Assembly (NCBI RefSeq): GCF_003611635.1
Contig: NZ_RAVZ01000041.1
Location: forward strand, 1-40,072
Direction: 5' to 3'
Source: Corallococcus terminator
GTDB lineage: Bacteria > Myxococcota > Myxococcia > Myxococcales > Myxococcaceae
DNA: 40,072 nt
Position 1 is the stretch's first letter. Each line of letters begins with the position of its first letter. Of this stretch, positions 1 to 8,456 are shown piece after piece. The notes below the pieces were generated by a model, which ran no database searches, had not been told where the DNA came from, and saw only the letters and a list, made by a program, of their open reading frames with translations. The position numbers and the translations under genes are program-made.

Positions 1-1290
1 CATCCCCACCCCGCCAAACGGCAGGTTCGGGTTCGCCACGTGGATGAGCACGTTGTTCACCACCACCCCGCCCGACGTCGTGTGCTGGAGCACCTCCTCC
101 ACCACCTTCGAGTCCTGCGCGAACACGTACAGCGCCAAAGGCTTCCCGCCTTCGTTGATGTGCGCGTAGATCTCCTCGCGCCGCTCGTACGTCAGCACCG
201 GCAACACCGGCCCGAAGATTTCCCCCTCCATGATGGGCATCGCCTTCGTCACCCCGGACAACACCGTCGGGGAGATGTACCGCGACGGCCCGTCCGCCGT
301 GCCGCCCGCCTCCACCCTCGCCCCCGCGGCGACCGTGCGGTCCAACACCTCCTTGAGCCGCTTCCAGGCCGCCGGGTCCACCACCCGCGCGAAGTCCGGG
401 CTCGCCTGCCGCTCCGCCTCCGTCGTCCCGTAGAAGCGCGTCAACACCGTCTTGAGCGCGTCCAGGAACGCCTGCTGCTTCGACGCCGGCACGTAGATGT
501 AGTCCGGCGCCACGCACGTCTGGCCCGCGTTGACGAACTTGCCCCACGCCAGCGCCTCCGCCGTCGCCACCAGGTTCGCCGACTCATCGATGATGACCGG
601 CGACTTGCCGCCCAACTCCAGCGTCACGCTGGACAGGTACTTCGTCGCCGCCGCCATCACCTTGCGGCCGATGTTCGGGTTGCCCGTGAAGAAGAAGTGG
701 TCGAACGGGTGCTGGAGCAGCGCCTCCGCCACGTCCGCGCCGCCCTCGAACGCCGCCACCTCGTTCTCCGGGAACACGTCCCGCGCCAACTGCGCCAGGA
801 AGCGCGACGTGTGCGGCGTCTTCTCACTGGGCTTGAACATCACCGCGTTGCCCGCGGCGATGGCCGCGATGAGCGGCGCCACCAGCAGTTGGAACGGGTA
901 GTTCCACGGCGACAGGATGAGCACCACGCCCTTGGCCTCGTAGCGCACGTGGCTGGACGCGCCCTTGAGCGTCAGCGGCGTCGCCACCCGCTTGGGCTTC
1001 ATCCACCCCTTCAGGTGCTTCACCGTGTGGTTCAGCTCCTCCAGCGTCGGATGGATTTCCGTCAGCTCCACCTCCACCGCCGGCTTGCGGAAGTCCTGGT
1101 GGATGGCCTCCGCCAACTGCGTGCGGCGCTGGATGATGGCCTCGCGCAGCTTGCGCAGCTTCGCGATGCGCTCCGCGGGCGTGCTGCGCGACAGGTTCCA
1201 GCGGTTCGCGCGCTGTGACTCGAACACCGCGCGGATGCGTTCAATCTCCGCCGAGGGCTTGGGAAGGAGGGACGCGACGGCTTCCAGCAT
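1..1290 (-). CDS. Aldehyde dehydrogenase family protein (partial, C-terminus beyond window)
   Basis: This enzyme oxidises an aldehyde to the carboxylic acid with NAD(P)+. The ATG at 1288-1290 opens 430 codons that run off the left edge, so only the last few dozen residues of a typical class-3-like ALDH are missing. Visible signatures are SPWNYPF (substrate/NAD region), FFFTGNPNIG (cofactor glycines), the general-base glutamate in LELGGKSP and the nucleophile cysteine in NAGQTCVAPD. The reading frame starts 39 bp after the stop of the TetR gene on the same strand, so the two are probably co-transcribed and controlled by the operators at 2018-2055. The actual aldehyde (fatty, coniferyl or other) cannot be told from sequence. 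Confidence 0.93.
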   Translation of the reverse strand, partial: MLEAVASLLPKPSAEIERIRAVFESQRANRWNLSRSTPAERIAKLRKLREAIIQRRTQLAEAIHQDFRKPAVEVELTEIHPTLEELNHTVKHLKGWMKPKRVATPLTLKGASSHVRYEAKGVVLILSPWNYPFQLLVAPLIAAIAAGNAVMFKPSEKTPHTSRFLAQLARDVFPENEVAAFEGGADVAEALLQHPFDHFFFTGNPNIGRKVMAAATKYLSSVTLELGGKSPVIIDESANLVATAEALAWGKFVNAGQTCVAPDYIYVPASKQQAFLDALKTVLTRFYGTTEAERQASPDFARVVDPAAWKRLKEVLDRTVAAGARVEAGGTADGPSRYISPTVLSGVTKAMPIMEGEIFGPVLPVLTYERREEIYAHINEGGKPLALYVFAQDSKVVEEVLQHTTSGGVVVNNVLIHVANPNLPFGGVGM

Positions 1291-1329
1291 GACGGGCTCC
1301 GTTTCGGACAGACATGTACCGCGGGTGGG

Positions 1330-2004
1330 TCAGCGGGCCTGGAGCCCGCGAAGAAGGGTGGTGATGGCCGCTGTCAGCTCGGCGGTGAAGTCCACGCGCA
1401 ACGGGGCCATGTGCGGCAGCGTCAGCACCTCGCGCGCCACCGGGGCGATGTCCGCCATCTGCCTCAGGCCCGTCACCAGCGCGTGCACGTGGCGGATGAG
1501 CTGCCCGGCGTCCTCGGCGGTGAGGAAGGGCAGGCGCTGCTGGAGCAGCCCCGCCGTTTCTCCCATGGAGACGAGCACGCGCTCCTTGAACCGCAGCGTC
1601 TGCTCCACCGTCACGTTCTGCTCCAGCATCGTCTGCATCCGCGCGAGCAGCCGCGTGAAGGTCTCCTCCCCCTCCAACGACTCCGCCACCGTGCGCGATA
1701 GCTGCTCCCCCGTCCACGCCCCGTGGCCCTGCGCCAGCCGCTGGTTCAACTTCGCGAACCACGCCGTCAGCAGGTCGTCCAGGAGCGCCAGGAACAGCGC
1801 CTCCTTCGTCGGGAAGTAGAGGAACACCGTCCCCTTGGCCAGGCGCACCCGCGCCGCCACGTCCGCCATCTTCACCTCGGCGAACGACGTGGCCTCGAAC
1901 AGCGCCCGCGCCGCGTCCAGCAGCTCCCGCCGCCGCGCTTCCTTGTCCTTGTCCCGCCTGGCGCGCGGGGGAGCGAGTCGTCCGGGTTCCGATGGGCCCA
2001 CCAT
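1330..2004 (-). CDS. TetR-family transcriptional regulator
   Basis: A 224-residue repressor-like protein. The N-terminal helix-turn-helix is clear: a helix beginning RRRELLDAARALFE, then VKMADVAARV and the recognition-helix/clamp sequence KGTVFLYFPTKEALF typical of TetR proteins. The C-terminal ligand domain is divergent, as is usual for this family. I chose the ATG at 2002-2004 over the GTG one codon upstream; neither has a strong ribosome binding site. The gene lies just downstream of two palindromic operators and upstream of the aldehyde dehydrogenase, suggesting autoregulation and an aldehyde or a related compound as inducer (inference). Confidence 0.92.
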   Translation of the reverse strand: MVGPSEPGRLAPPRARRDKDKEARRRELLDAARALFEATSFAEVKMADVAARVRLAKGTVFLYFPTKEALFLALLDDLLTAWFAKLNQRLAQGHGAWTGEQLSRTVAESLEGEETFTRLLARMQTMLEQNVTVEQTLRFKERVLVSMGETAGLLQQRLPFLTAEDAGQLIRHVHALVTGLRQMADIAPVAREVLTLPHMAPLRVDFTAELTAAITTLLRGLQAR

Positions 2005-2017
2005 CACTCGGAGTTAA

Positions 2018-2055
2018 ATGACCGCCGGTCATCCGTCAAGCTGACCGCCGGTCAT
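2018..2055. promoter_or_regulatory. Twin palindromic operator, probably for the adjacent TetR protein
   Basis: Two copies of the palindrome TGACCG-C-CGGTCA lie at 2019-2031 (extended to 15 bp, 2018-2032) and 2042-2054, with centres 23 bp apart. They sit directly upstream of the TetR start codon (2004, minus) and about 70 bp before the start of the PLD-like gene on the plus strand. Two near-identical palindromes about two helical turns apart fit cooperative binding by two TetR dimers and could control both directions. Confidence 0.75.
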
Positions 2056-2123
2056 TCATCCAGCGGCCAACGCTCGTGGAGGAATGGCGCAGTGTGGTTG
2101 GGTGTGCGACGCTGGGTGACATC

Positions 2124-2744
2124 ATGAGGCCCATCGACGCGGAGTTGCTGGCGGGCAGCGCGCTGTACCGGGAGGTGGTGCTGGCGAAGCTGGCCCACGC
2201 GCGTGAGTCGGTGTGGATCGCCACCGCCAACGTGAAGGCCATGTACGTGGAGGGGAAGGCGGGGAAGTTCGTGCCGCTCCTGGAGGTGCTGGATGGGCTG
2301 GCGGCGAGGGGCGTCGCGCTCAGGCTCCTGCACGCGGAGTTGCCCAGCCGGCCGTTCCGGGCCGCGTTCGACGCCCGGGCGCGGCTGGTGAAGGGGGGGC
2401 TGGAGATGAAGGTCTGCCCGCGCGTGCACTTCAAGGCGGTGGTGGTGGACGGGGCCTGGGTCTACCTGGGCAGCGCGAACCTCACCGGCGCGGGGCTGGG
2501 GGCCAAGGGGGACGACGTCCGCAACTTCGAGATGGGCTTCGTCACGGAGGACTTCGACGTCATCGACCGGACGACGGCCCTTTTTGACGCGGTGTGGAAT
2601 GGCGCGGAGTGTCGAGGGTGCCGGCTCCGCACGGTGTGTCCAGACCCCATCTTGCCCTCCGGCGTGGGACAGGCGAAGAAACAGGGTGGGAAGCAAGGCC
2701 GGGATGCAGTGAGACTGGGGCAGTCTCGGCGCTTGCGTCGTTGA
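2124..2744 (+). CDS. Phospholipase D-like (HKD) domain protein
   Basis: A 206-residue protein with one HKD motif, H102-F-K104-(x4)-D109, followed by the family-typical YLGSANLTGAG. Superfamily members cleave phosphodiester bonds (lipid or nucleic acid) and use two HKD motifs; a single-motif protein of this size would have to work as a dimer, like the Nuc/BfiI type. A short cysteine group (C163, C166, C172) follows the domain and the C-terminus is basic, which might mean metal or nucleic-acid binding. The ATG at 2124 follows GGGTGA; an in-frame GTG at 2076 is an alternative. The substrate is unknown. Confidence 0.85.
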   Translation: MRPIDAELLAGSALYREVVLAKLAHARESVWIATANVKAMYVEGKAGKFVPLLEVLDGLAARGVALRLLHAELPSRPFRAAFDARARLVKGGLEMKVCPRVHFKAVVVDGAWVYLGSANLTGAGLGAKGDDVRNFEMGFVTEDFDVIDRTTALFDAVWNGAECRGCRLRTVCPDPILPSGVGQAKKQGGKQGRDAVRLGQSRRLRR

Positions 2745-2827
2745 TGGGAGAGCACCGCATGCAGCCGTCCGCGAAGCGTCACCACGCATGTCCCTGCGCG
2801 CAACGCGCCCAGGGGGACTAGGCCCGG

Positions 2828-4225
2828 GTGGCGCTCTTCGGTTCAAAGGCGAATGGCGACGCGGGGAACGACGACCGTGGACGCCAGCTTCAGGTGAAGC
2901 GGCGCACCTACTGGTGGTGCGCGCTGTTCTTCACGCTGGGCTCCCTGGCGCACCCGCTGGTGTTGGGCGCGCCGAATCCGGCGTTCTTCCTGGTCCACCT
3001 GGTGTGGTCCGCGGCGTTCGTCGTGCTGGGTGCGCTCGTGGGCGCCGGGTGGATCCGCGGCCAGGAGAGCGGCGTCGCGGCGGGCCTGGTGAGTCTGGTG
3101 GCGCTCACGCTGAGCGTCCACCTCACCGGCGGCCTGTCGAGCCCGCTGTATCCTTCCTTCTACACGGTGCCGCTGCTCGTCGCCGTCTTCACGCCGGGCC
3201 AGCGGCTGCCGGTGTGGTCCGCCATCGTGGGCACGCTGGTCGCGGTGGTGCTGATGACGACGTGGCAGTCCCACGCCCCATGGTCGGCGCTGCTCGGCCA
3301 GTCCATCAGCCTGGGCTTCACGTTCCTGGTGTCGGCGTACGGCGCGGAGACCTTCCGCCGCCTCCAGGCCGCGGAGCGGTCCGCGCACCTGGAGCGCGTG
3401 GAGGCCCTGCGCCAGCTCGCGGACAGCGAGCTGCGCCGCGTGCGCGTGGAGCGCCAGCGCGCGGAGGTGGAGCGGCTGGTGGTGGTGGGGCAGCTCGCCG
3501 CGGGCGTGGCCCACGAGGTGAACAACCCGCTCGCGTACGTGAAGTCGAACCTGCGCTACCTGGAAGAGGAGTGGGCGGAGGGCGCGCCCGCGGACCTGGA
3601 GGACGTGCGGCGCGTGCTGGAGGAGACGCAGCAGGGCGTGATGCGCATCCAGCAGATCGTCACCGACCTGCGCATGTTCTCACGCGATGAGCCCGGCGGC
3701 ATGGAGTCCTGCGACGTCGCGGCGACGCTCGCCGAAGCCCAGCGGCTGGCGTCGGTGCGCCTGCGGAGCCTGGGCGTGGTGGAGCGCGACGTGACGCCCG
3801 ACCTCGCCCCCGCGCGCGTCACCCCCCGTCACCTGGTGCAGGTGCTGGTGAACCTGCTCATCAACGCCGCCGACGCGCTGGAGTCCGTCCGCCCCAGCCG
3901 GCCCGCGCACGTGGTGCTGCGCGCGCGCATGGAGGACGGTCACGTGCGCGTGGAGGTGGAGGACAACGGTCCGGGCATCGCCGACGCCGTGCTGCCGCGC
4001 CTCTTCGAGCCCTTCTTCACCACCAAGCCGCCCGGACAAGGCACCGGCCTGGGACTGGCGCTGTGCCGCGAATACGTGGCGCGCGCCGGTGGAACGCTGG
4101 AGGCGGAGAACCGCGCGCAAGGCGGTGCGCGCTTCATCCTCCGACTGCCCGCGGCGGGCGCTGCCTCCCAGCCGCCGCGCCGGGAAGGGTCCGTCACCGA
4201 GGGCACGGAGCCCGCGGCCGACTAG
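2828..4225 (+). CDS. Membrane sensor histidine kinase
   Basis: A 465-residue two-component sensor kinase. Residues about 28-175 contain five or six hydrophobic membrane segments, with no extracellular sensor domain of note. A charged coiled-coil linker (about 175-215) leads to the HisKA box GVAHEVNNPLAYV with phospho-acceptor H229. The ATPase domain has the N-box NLLINAADAL, G1 DNGPGIAD, the F-box LFEPFFTTKPPG and G2 GTGLGLAL. The start is a GTG at 2828 behind AGGGGGA. No response regulator gene lies beside it, so it is an orphan kinase, as is frequent in myxobacteria. Signal and partner are not deducible. Confidence 0.93.
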   Translation: MALFGSKANGDAGNDDRGRQLQVKRRTYWWCALFFTLGSLAHPLVLGAPNPAFFLVHLVWSAAFVVLGALVGAGWIRGQESGVAAGLVSLVALTLSVHLTGGLSSPLYPSFYTVPLLVAVFTPGQRLPVWSAIVGTLVAVVLMTTWQSHAPWSALLGQSISLGFTFLVSAYGAETFRRLQAAERSAHLERVEALRQLADSELRRVRVERQRAEVERLVVVGQLAAGVAHEVNNPLAYVKSNLRYLEEEWAEGAPADLEDVRRVLEETQQGVMRIQQIVTDLRMFSRDEPGGMESCDVAATLAEAQRLASVRLRSLGVVERDVTPDLAPARVTPRHLVQVLVNLLINAADALESVRPSRPAHVVLRARMEDGHVRVEVEDNGPGIADAVLPRLFEPFFTTKPPGQGTGLGLALCREYVARAGGTLEAENRAQGGARFILRLPAAGAASQPPRREGSVTEGTEPAAD

Positions 4226-4244
4226 CGCGCGGGCGTCCTTCGGC

Positions 4245-4619
4245 TCATCGCTCCAGCGCGTGCGCGACCTGACCCAACAGGCGCAGGCGCGGGGAGTCCA
4301 GCTTGCGCACGGTGCGCATGAGGCGGCGCACTTCCGGGCGCTCGCGGTACTCCGGCGGATCCTCCGCGAGCTGCGGCGCGCCGTCCTCCGCCACCGTCGC
4401 CGTCGCGCTCAATCCCAGCAGCACATCCGAGGAGCAGCTCAGCACCAGGCACAGCTTCCGCAACGTCCGGACGCTGGGCAGCATGTGGCCGCGCTCCAGC
4501 CGTCCGTAGACCTCGGTGGCGATGCCGACGCGCTCGGCCACATCGGCCTGCGTCAGTTCCAGCCGCTGCCGGGACGCGCGGACTGCGTTTCCAATGAGGG
4601 TGGCCAGTCGTTGTTCCAT
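4245..4619 (-). CDS. XRE-family helix-turn-helix regulator
   Basis: A 124-residue DNA-binding protein with a Cro/CI-type HTH at residues about 8-66 (LELTQADVAERVGIATEVYGRLERG). A roughly 50-residue tail is rich in E, R and L. I chose the ATG at 4617-4619 because the HTH starts soon after it; the frame is open further upstream but that part is not protein-like. It is clearly paralogous to the regulator at 26702-27049: same length class, the same HTH layout and the shared DELLGL/DVLLGL segment after the HTH. It converges on the histidine kinase gene with only 19 bp between stops. The target is unknown. Confidence 0.87.
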   Translation of the reverse strand: MEQRLATLIGNAVRASRQRLELTQADVAERVGIATEVYGRLERGHMLPSVRTLRKLCLVLSCSSDVLLGLSATATVAEDGAPQLAEDPPEYRERPEVRRLMRTVRKLDSPRLRLLGQVAHALER

Positions 4620-5045
4620 GGCGTCGAAAACCTGTCGAAAGAGGAGCTTCTCCCCCCGCTTTTGAGACGGAGAGGTACCGGGGAGAAGTCGCTGCCTTGC
4701 GTGACCTCGTGAGACACAGATTACGAGTGGGGTCTGACATCTCTGGACGTGCGGACGAACGCCGCAAACCCGCGACAACTCGCGGTTTCCGCCGTTCCGG
4801 CGCGCGCGTTTCGCAAGGCTTCCCGGGTGCTGTTTTCTTGCGCGATGCGAGCGTCGAACCGGGGTGGTAGGCGCGGGCGCGCGCTTCCCTCCCACGACGT
4901 CACGGGAAGGCCTTGCGGGGTCGCACGACCCGCAGGGTTGTTCCGCGCTGTTCTGGACGTTTTGAAGGGTCCGGGGAGACCGCGCGCTCCGGCAATCCAG
5001 CGCCGGAGCGGGTCCTTCACCGCGGAGTTTGCGGCGGCGAACGCT
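4620..5045. other. 426-bp intergenic region upstream of the XRE gene
   Basis: No convincing gene is present on either strand. It should hold the promoter of the XRE gene (minus). It contains a short inverted repeat CCGCGA-CAAC-TCGCGG at 4770-4785, loosely flanked by AAA and TTT, that could be an operator, and a stronger hairpin at 4985-5010 listed separately. Composition is slightly less GC-rich than in the flanking genes. Confidence 0.6.
4985..5010 (-). terminator. Hairpin downstream of the nitronate monooxygenase-like gene
   Basis: Perfect 9-bp stem CGCTCCGGC / GCCGGAGCG with an 8-nt loop, 36 bp beyond the stop codon at 5046. There is no T-tract after it on the minus strand, so intrinsic termination is plausible but not certain. 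Confidence 0.45.
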
Positions 5046-5936
5046 TCAGCCCGCGGCGTCCACGGACGGCAGCGCGGCGCGCGCTTCGGCGTACTCGCGC
5101 ACCATGCGCTCCACGACGGCGGCCGCGGGCAGCACGTCCTTGACGAAGGCCACGCCGTGGCCCGCGCTCCAGGTGTCCTTCCACGCCTTGCCCTGGCCCG
5201 CGCGGAAGCGCTCCAGCGCGTTCTTGAGGAAGTTGCCGTGAACGCCCGTGACCTCCTTCGTGTACTCGAGGTCCTCCGGGCTCGCGTCCACCAGCGCCTG
5301 CTTGTAGTCGGGCGCGGCGCCCGCTTCTTCCGTCGCCAGGAAGCGCGTGCCCAGGTACGCGCCGTCCAGCCCCATGGCGAGCGTGGCGGCCAGGTGGCGC
5401 CCCGTGGAGAGCGCGCCCGCGAGCACCACCGGGATGCCCAGTTCCTGCTTGAGCCACGGGCCCAGCACCAGCGGGCTCAGGTGGCCCGCGTGGCCGCCCG
5501 CGCCGGAGCCCACCGCGACGAGCGCGTCCACGCCGGCCTTCGCGGCCTTCTCCGCGTGGCGCAGCGAAATCACGTCGCTCCACACCTTGCCGCCGTACGC
5601 GTGCACGCGCTCCACCACGGGCGTGGGGTCGCCCAGGCTGGTGATGACGAGCGGCACCTTGCGCTCCACCGTCGCGGCCATGTCCTCCTCCAGCCGTTCG
5701 GCCCACTTGAGGATGAGGTTCACGCCGAAGGGCACGTCCTTCGGGAACGTGGCGAGGAAGTCCCGGTACGCCTGCGCGGTCCGGTAGTTGAGCGACGGCA
5801 CCGCGCCGATGGCGCCCGCGCGGCCTGCGGCCTCCAGCAGCGCCGCGTTGGACACCAGGAACATGGGGGCGGCGATGATGGGATAGCGGATGCCCAACAT
5901 CCGGGTCACGGCGGTGTCGATGCGCGAAGGGGCCAT
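5046..5936 (-). CDS. Nitronate monooxygenase / 2-nitropropane dioxygenase-like FMN protein
   Basis: A 296-residue TIM-barrel flavoprotein. Near the N-terminus RYPIIAAPMFLVSN resembles the family's first strand with its APM motif. The phosphate-binding and catalytic segment VGSGAGGHAGHLSP (about 142-155) carries the conserved histidine, and VVLAGALSTGRHLAATLAMGLDGAYLGTRF completes the FMN phosphate site as two consecutive segments. Family members oxidise alkyl nitronates, or act as enoyl-reductase-like flavoproteins, so the substrate is open. The start chosen is the ATG at 5934-5936; an upstream ATG (6002) would add 22 low-complexity residues. It is divergent from the pom operon. Confidence 0.88.
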   Translation of the reverse strand: MAPSRIDTAVTRMLGIRYPIIAAPMFLVSNAALLEAAGRAGAIGAVPSLNYRTAQAYRDFLATFPKDVPFGVNLILKWAERLEEDMAATVERKVPLVITSLGDPTPVVERVHAYGGKVWSDVISLRHAEKAAKAGVDALVAVGSGAGGHAGHLSPLVLGPWLKQELGIPVVLAGALSTGRHLAATLAMGLDGAYLGTRFLATEEAGAAPDYKQALVDASPEDLEYTKEVTGVHGNFLKNALERFRAGQGKAWKDTWSAGHGVAFVKDVLPAAAVVERMVREYAEARAALPSVDAAG

Positions 5937-6174
5937 GGGTGCATTGGAGCACGCGTGCGCGCGGGCGCGAGGCCGAAAAATCGGCCTGGGCGGCGTTGTC
6001 AATCGCAGCGTGTCTCCAGAGGGGAAAACCCCTGGTGTTTCCGTGGTTTACGTAGCACGTAGGGCTGACGTAAGGTGCGCCCCCCGGCCGAGGTCGGGAA
6101 AGCCGGGGGTTCCCTTCGGTGACGCGAACCGGGGAGCGCCGCCGAGCGTTTTTGCGGGGAGGCCAGACTCAGCC
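5937..6174. promoter_or_regulatory. Divergent promoter region upstream of pomY
   Basis: The 238-bp gap between the flavoprotein gene (minus) and pomY (plus) holds two small perfect hairpins with AAAA loops (AGGCCGA/TCGGCCT at 5970-5987; AGGGG/CCCCT at 6020-6033). It also holds three copies of ACGTA(G/A) at 6050, 6057 and 6068, the outer two giving an inverted repeat TTACGT/ACGTAA. These are the best candidates for regulatory sites of the cell-division operon; no clean -35/-10 pair could be assigned. Confidence 0.45.
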
Positions 6175-8409
6175 GTGAGTGATGAGCGTCCGGACGCGCT
6201 GCTCAAGAGCGCACTCGAAAAGATCGTCTACTTCGAGGCCCGTGCGCAGCAGTTGCATGGCGAGCTGGCGAACGCGCGCGACGAACTGTCGCACCTCAAG
6301 GAAGACCTGGCGGAAGCGCACCAGCGTGAGCTGGACCTGCGCCGTGAGCTGGCGGAGCTGGAGGTTCGCAGCGGCCGTGCCCTGGGCGAGCGCGAGGAGC
6401 TGACGCGGCTCAACCATGCGCTGCGCCTGGAGCGCAACCAACTGATGGAGAAGCTGCTGGATGCCAGCCGGATCCATTCGTCCGGGCATTCGCGCAGCGC
6501 TTCCCTGGACGATGACGACGAGCTGGGGTTCGACCTGGCGTCGTTCATCTCGCAGCTTCGCAGCGAGGTGATCCTCCGCAACGACACGGTGCCCCCGGTG
6601 CGCACGCCCCTGCGCGGGCCCGCGGTGCCGCTCAAGGCGTCCGAGCCGATCGTCCCGTGGACGGACCGTCCCGCGCCGCCGGTTCCGCAGCGGGCCTCGG
6701 CGGCCTTCGTGGCGGGGGACTCGGGGCTGTCGCCGGTGGCGCGCGAGGCGCAGCGGCTTCAGAACGAGGGCCGGCTGCGGGTGAGTCCGGAGCAGATGGC
6801 GGAGTTGTCGGGCCACGCGGGCAGCCCCACGGACGAGACGCTGTTCGGGTTCTCGGTGCGGGAGTTGTCGGCGGCGGACGCGGCGGCGCGGGTTCGCGCG
6901 GCGGAGCGGCTGAAGGCGCTGGCGCATCCGGCGGCGGCGCCCGCGTTGGCGGCGGCGCTGCACGCGGAGACGGACGCGATGGCGCAGGTGGCGCTACTCC
7001 AGGCGTTCGCGGGGCTGTGCCGGGAAGAGGGCGCTTCGGTGGTGTCGCCGCTGTTGTCCTCGCCGGTGCCGGAGGTGCGCATCGCGGCGCTCAAGGCGCT
7101 GCTGGTGCTGGCGCCCCGGGACGCGGCGCCGCATCTGGCGCAGGCGATGAAGGACTCGGACCGGTCGGTGCGCAGGCGCGCGTCGCTCTTGGCGCTGGGG
7201 CTGGAAGGGGAGACGGCGCGGCGGCTGGGCGAGGACGCCATCCACGACACGGACTCGGAGGTTCGCGCGCTGGCGGCGCTGGCGCTGGGCGCGGGTCGGG
7301 GCGAGAACGCACGGGCGCTGCTGCTGGAGGCGCTGGACGACGGCGAGGCGCGCGTGCGCAAGGCGGCGGCGCAGAGCCTGTCGCGCATCCTCGGGCATGA
7401 CGTGTCCGCGGTGGTCACGTTGGATGATGCGCACCGGCGCCGGGAGATCCGCCGTCTGGCGACGCTGCCCGTGAAGCCCGTGCGCGCGACGCTGGAAGTG
7501 AAGGCCGTGGTGCCCGTGGTCGCGCGTGTCGCGCAGCCGGTGGGGGTCGCGCAGCCGGCGGGTGCCGCGCAGGCCGTGGGTGTCGTCCGGTCCGTGAGTG
7601 TCGCTCAGCCGGTGGGTGCCGCGCAGGCCGTGGGCGCCGCGCAGCCGGTGGATGTCACTCGGGCCGTGGGTGCTGTTGCGCCGCAAGCGGTTCACGTCCC
7701 GCCTCAGGCGGTGAACGTCGCGCTGCAGGCGCACGCATCGCAGCAGGCGGTGCTGGATGCCGCGCAGCAGGCCTTGCAGATCGCTCAGGCTGCGAATGCG
7801 ACGCAGCAGGCGAACGTGGATGCCGCGCAGGCCGCGGTGAGCGTCGCACGCCAGGCGGTGGCGAACGCTTCGTCGCAGGCCGCCGTGAATGCCTCGCTGA
7901 CAGCCCAGGCCTCGAACGATTCGCGGTGGACGGTGGCCCCTCCGATGGCTGCCCCCGCGCTCGCGGTCGCCACCGTGGGCGTATCCCGCGCCGCACCATC
8001 CGTGATGCACGGGGCCGTGCCCGCGATGGCGGCGAACGGCGGTGCCGTGTCCTTCTCCCCGGGTGCGCCCCCGTCCCGGCCCGTCGCCTCCGTGCCGCCT
8101 CCTCCCGCTGCCCCCGCCGTGCGCCGGACGCCCGTGCAGGCCGCGCTGGTGGCCATGGGCGCGCCTCCGCCCACCCGCATTCCGGCGCCTCCCGTCACGC
8201 CGCCCGTTCCGCCGCGCCGTGGACCCTCTCCCGTGGAAGCGCTGTGTGGGGCGATGTTGCAGGAGGTGCGGGTCGCCGTCCGGGGACGCTCGCTCCCTGA
8301 GCTGACGACCGGGCTGTCCGCTCCCATGGAGCTGGCACAGGAGGCTGTTGCCCTGCTGGTGGCCCGAGGGGCCATCGTGCGAAGGGGGCACAAATACTTC
8401 GCCGCTTGA
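6175..8409 (+). CDS. pomY: PomY: coiled-coil/HEAT-repeat protein of the PomXYZ division-site positioning system
   Basis: A 744-residue protein with the architecture known for Myxococcus PomY. There is a coiled coil at residues about 5-95, an acidic stretch (LDDDDELGF), HEAT-like repeats at about 225-405 (for example VRIAALKALLVLAP and VRRRASLLALGL), and a long low-complexity tail rich in A, V, Q and P. A compact C-terminal segment follows (ALCGAMLQEV ... HKYFAA). In M. xanthus PomY joins PomX and PomZ in a cluster that scans the nucleoid and stimulates FtsZ-ring formation at midcell. The GTG at 6175, behind GGGGAGG, was taken as start because upstream codons overlap the divergent gene's promoter. 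The tail (residues about 450-650) contains degenerate tandem repeats. Confidence 0.9.
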   Translation: MSDERPDALLKSALEKIVYFEARAQQLHGELANARDELSHLKEDLAEAHQRELDLRRELAELEVRSGRALGEREELTRLNHALRLERNQLMEKLLDASRIHSSGHSRSASLDDDDELGFDLASFISQLRSEVILRNDTVPPVRTPLRGPAVPLKASEPIVPWTDRPAPPVPQRASAAFVAGDSGLSPVAREAQRLQNEGRLRVSPEQMAELSGHAGSPTDETLFGFSVRELSAADAAARVRAAERLKALAHPAAAPALAAALHAETDAMAQVALLQAFAGLCREEGASVVSPLLSSPVPEVRIAALKALLVLAPRDAAPHLAQAMKDSDRSVRRRASLLALGLEGETARRLGEDAIHDTDSEVRALAALALGAGRGENARALLLEALDDGEARVRKAAAQSLSRILGHDVSAVVTLDDAHRRREIRRLATLPVKPVRATLEVKAVVPVVARVAQPVGVAQPAGAAQAVGVVRSVSVAQPVGAAQAVGAAQPVDVTRAVGAVAPQAVHVPPQAVNVALQAHASQQAVLDAAQQALQIAQAANATQQANVDAAQAAVSVARQAVANASSQAAVNASLTAQASNDSRWTVAPPMAAPALAVATVGVSRAAPSVMHGAVPAMAANGGAVSFSPGAPPSRPVASVPPPPAAPAVRRTPVQAALVAMGAPPPTRIPAPPVTPPVPPRRGPSPVEALCGAMLQEVRVAVRGRSLPELTTGLSAPMELAQEAVALLVARGAIVRRGHKYFAA
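7510..7920 (+). repeat. Degenerate tandem repeats inside pomY
   Basis: About 410 bp coding for an Ala/Val/Gln/Pro-rich tract. The first part (about 7525-7670) repeats a 21- to 30-bp unit reading GCGCAGCCGGTGGGTGTC and variants (peptide AQPVG / AQAVG). The second part (about 7700-7870) repeats units encoding QQA, AAQQA and QAVNVA. Such tracts can expand and contract, and the encoded tail is predicted to be disordered. Confidence 0.8.
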
Positions 8410-8456
8410 GGCAAGGTGCATCGGCCGGGCCTCACACGTCATCCGAAGGGTCGTTC

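Noticed and set aside
40-1218. 392-codon plus-strand open frame at the left edge
   Set aside because: Antisense to the aldehyde dehydrogenase, which has intact catalytic motifs on the minus strand.
2076-2123. GTG at 2076 as the start of the PLD-like protein
   Set aside because: It would add 16 residues without a proper ribosome binding site; the ATG at 2124 is better placed before the domain.
4663-4676. AGAC...GGT element upstream of the first XRE gene as a third copy of the kinase-promoter motif
   Set aside because: Spacing differs (6 rather than 7 bases) and the second half is GTAC, not GTCT; the match is no better than chance.
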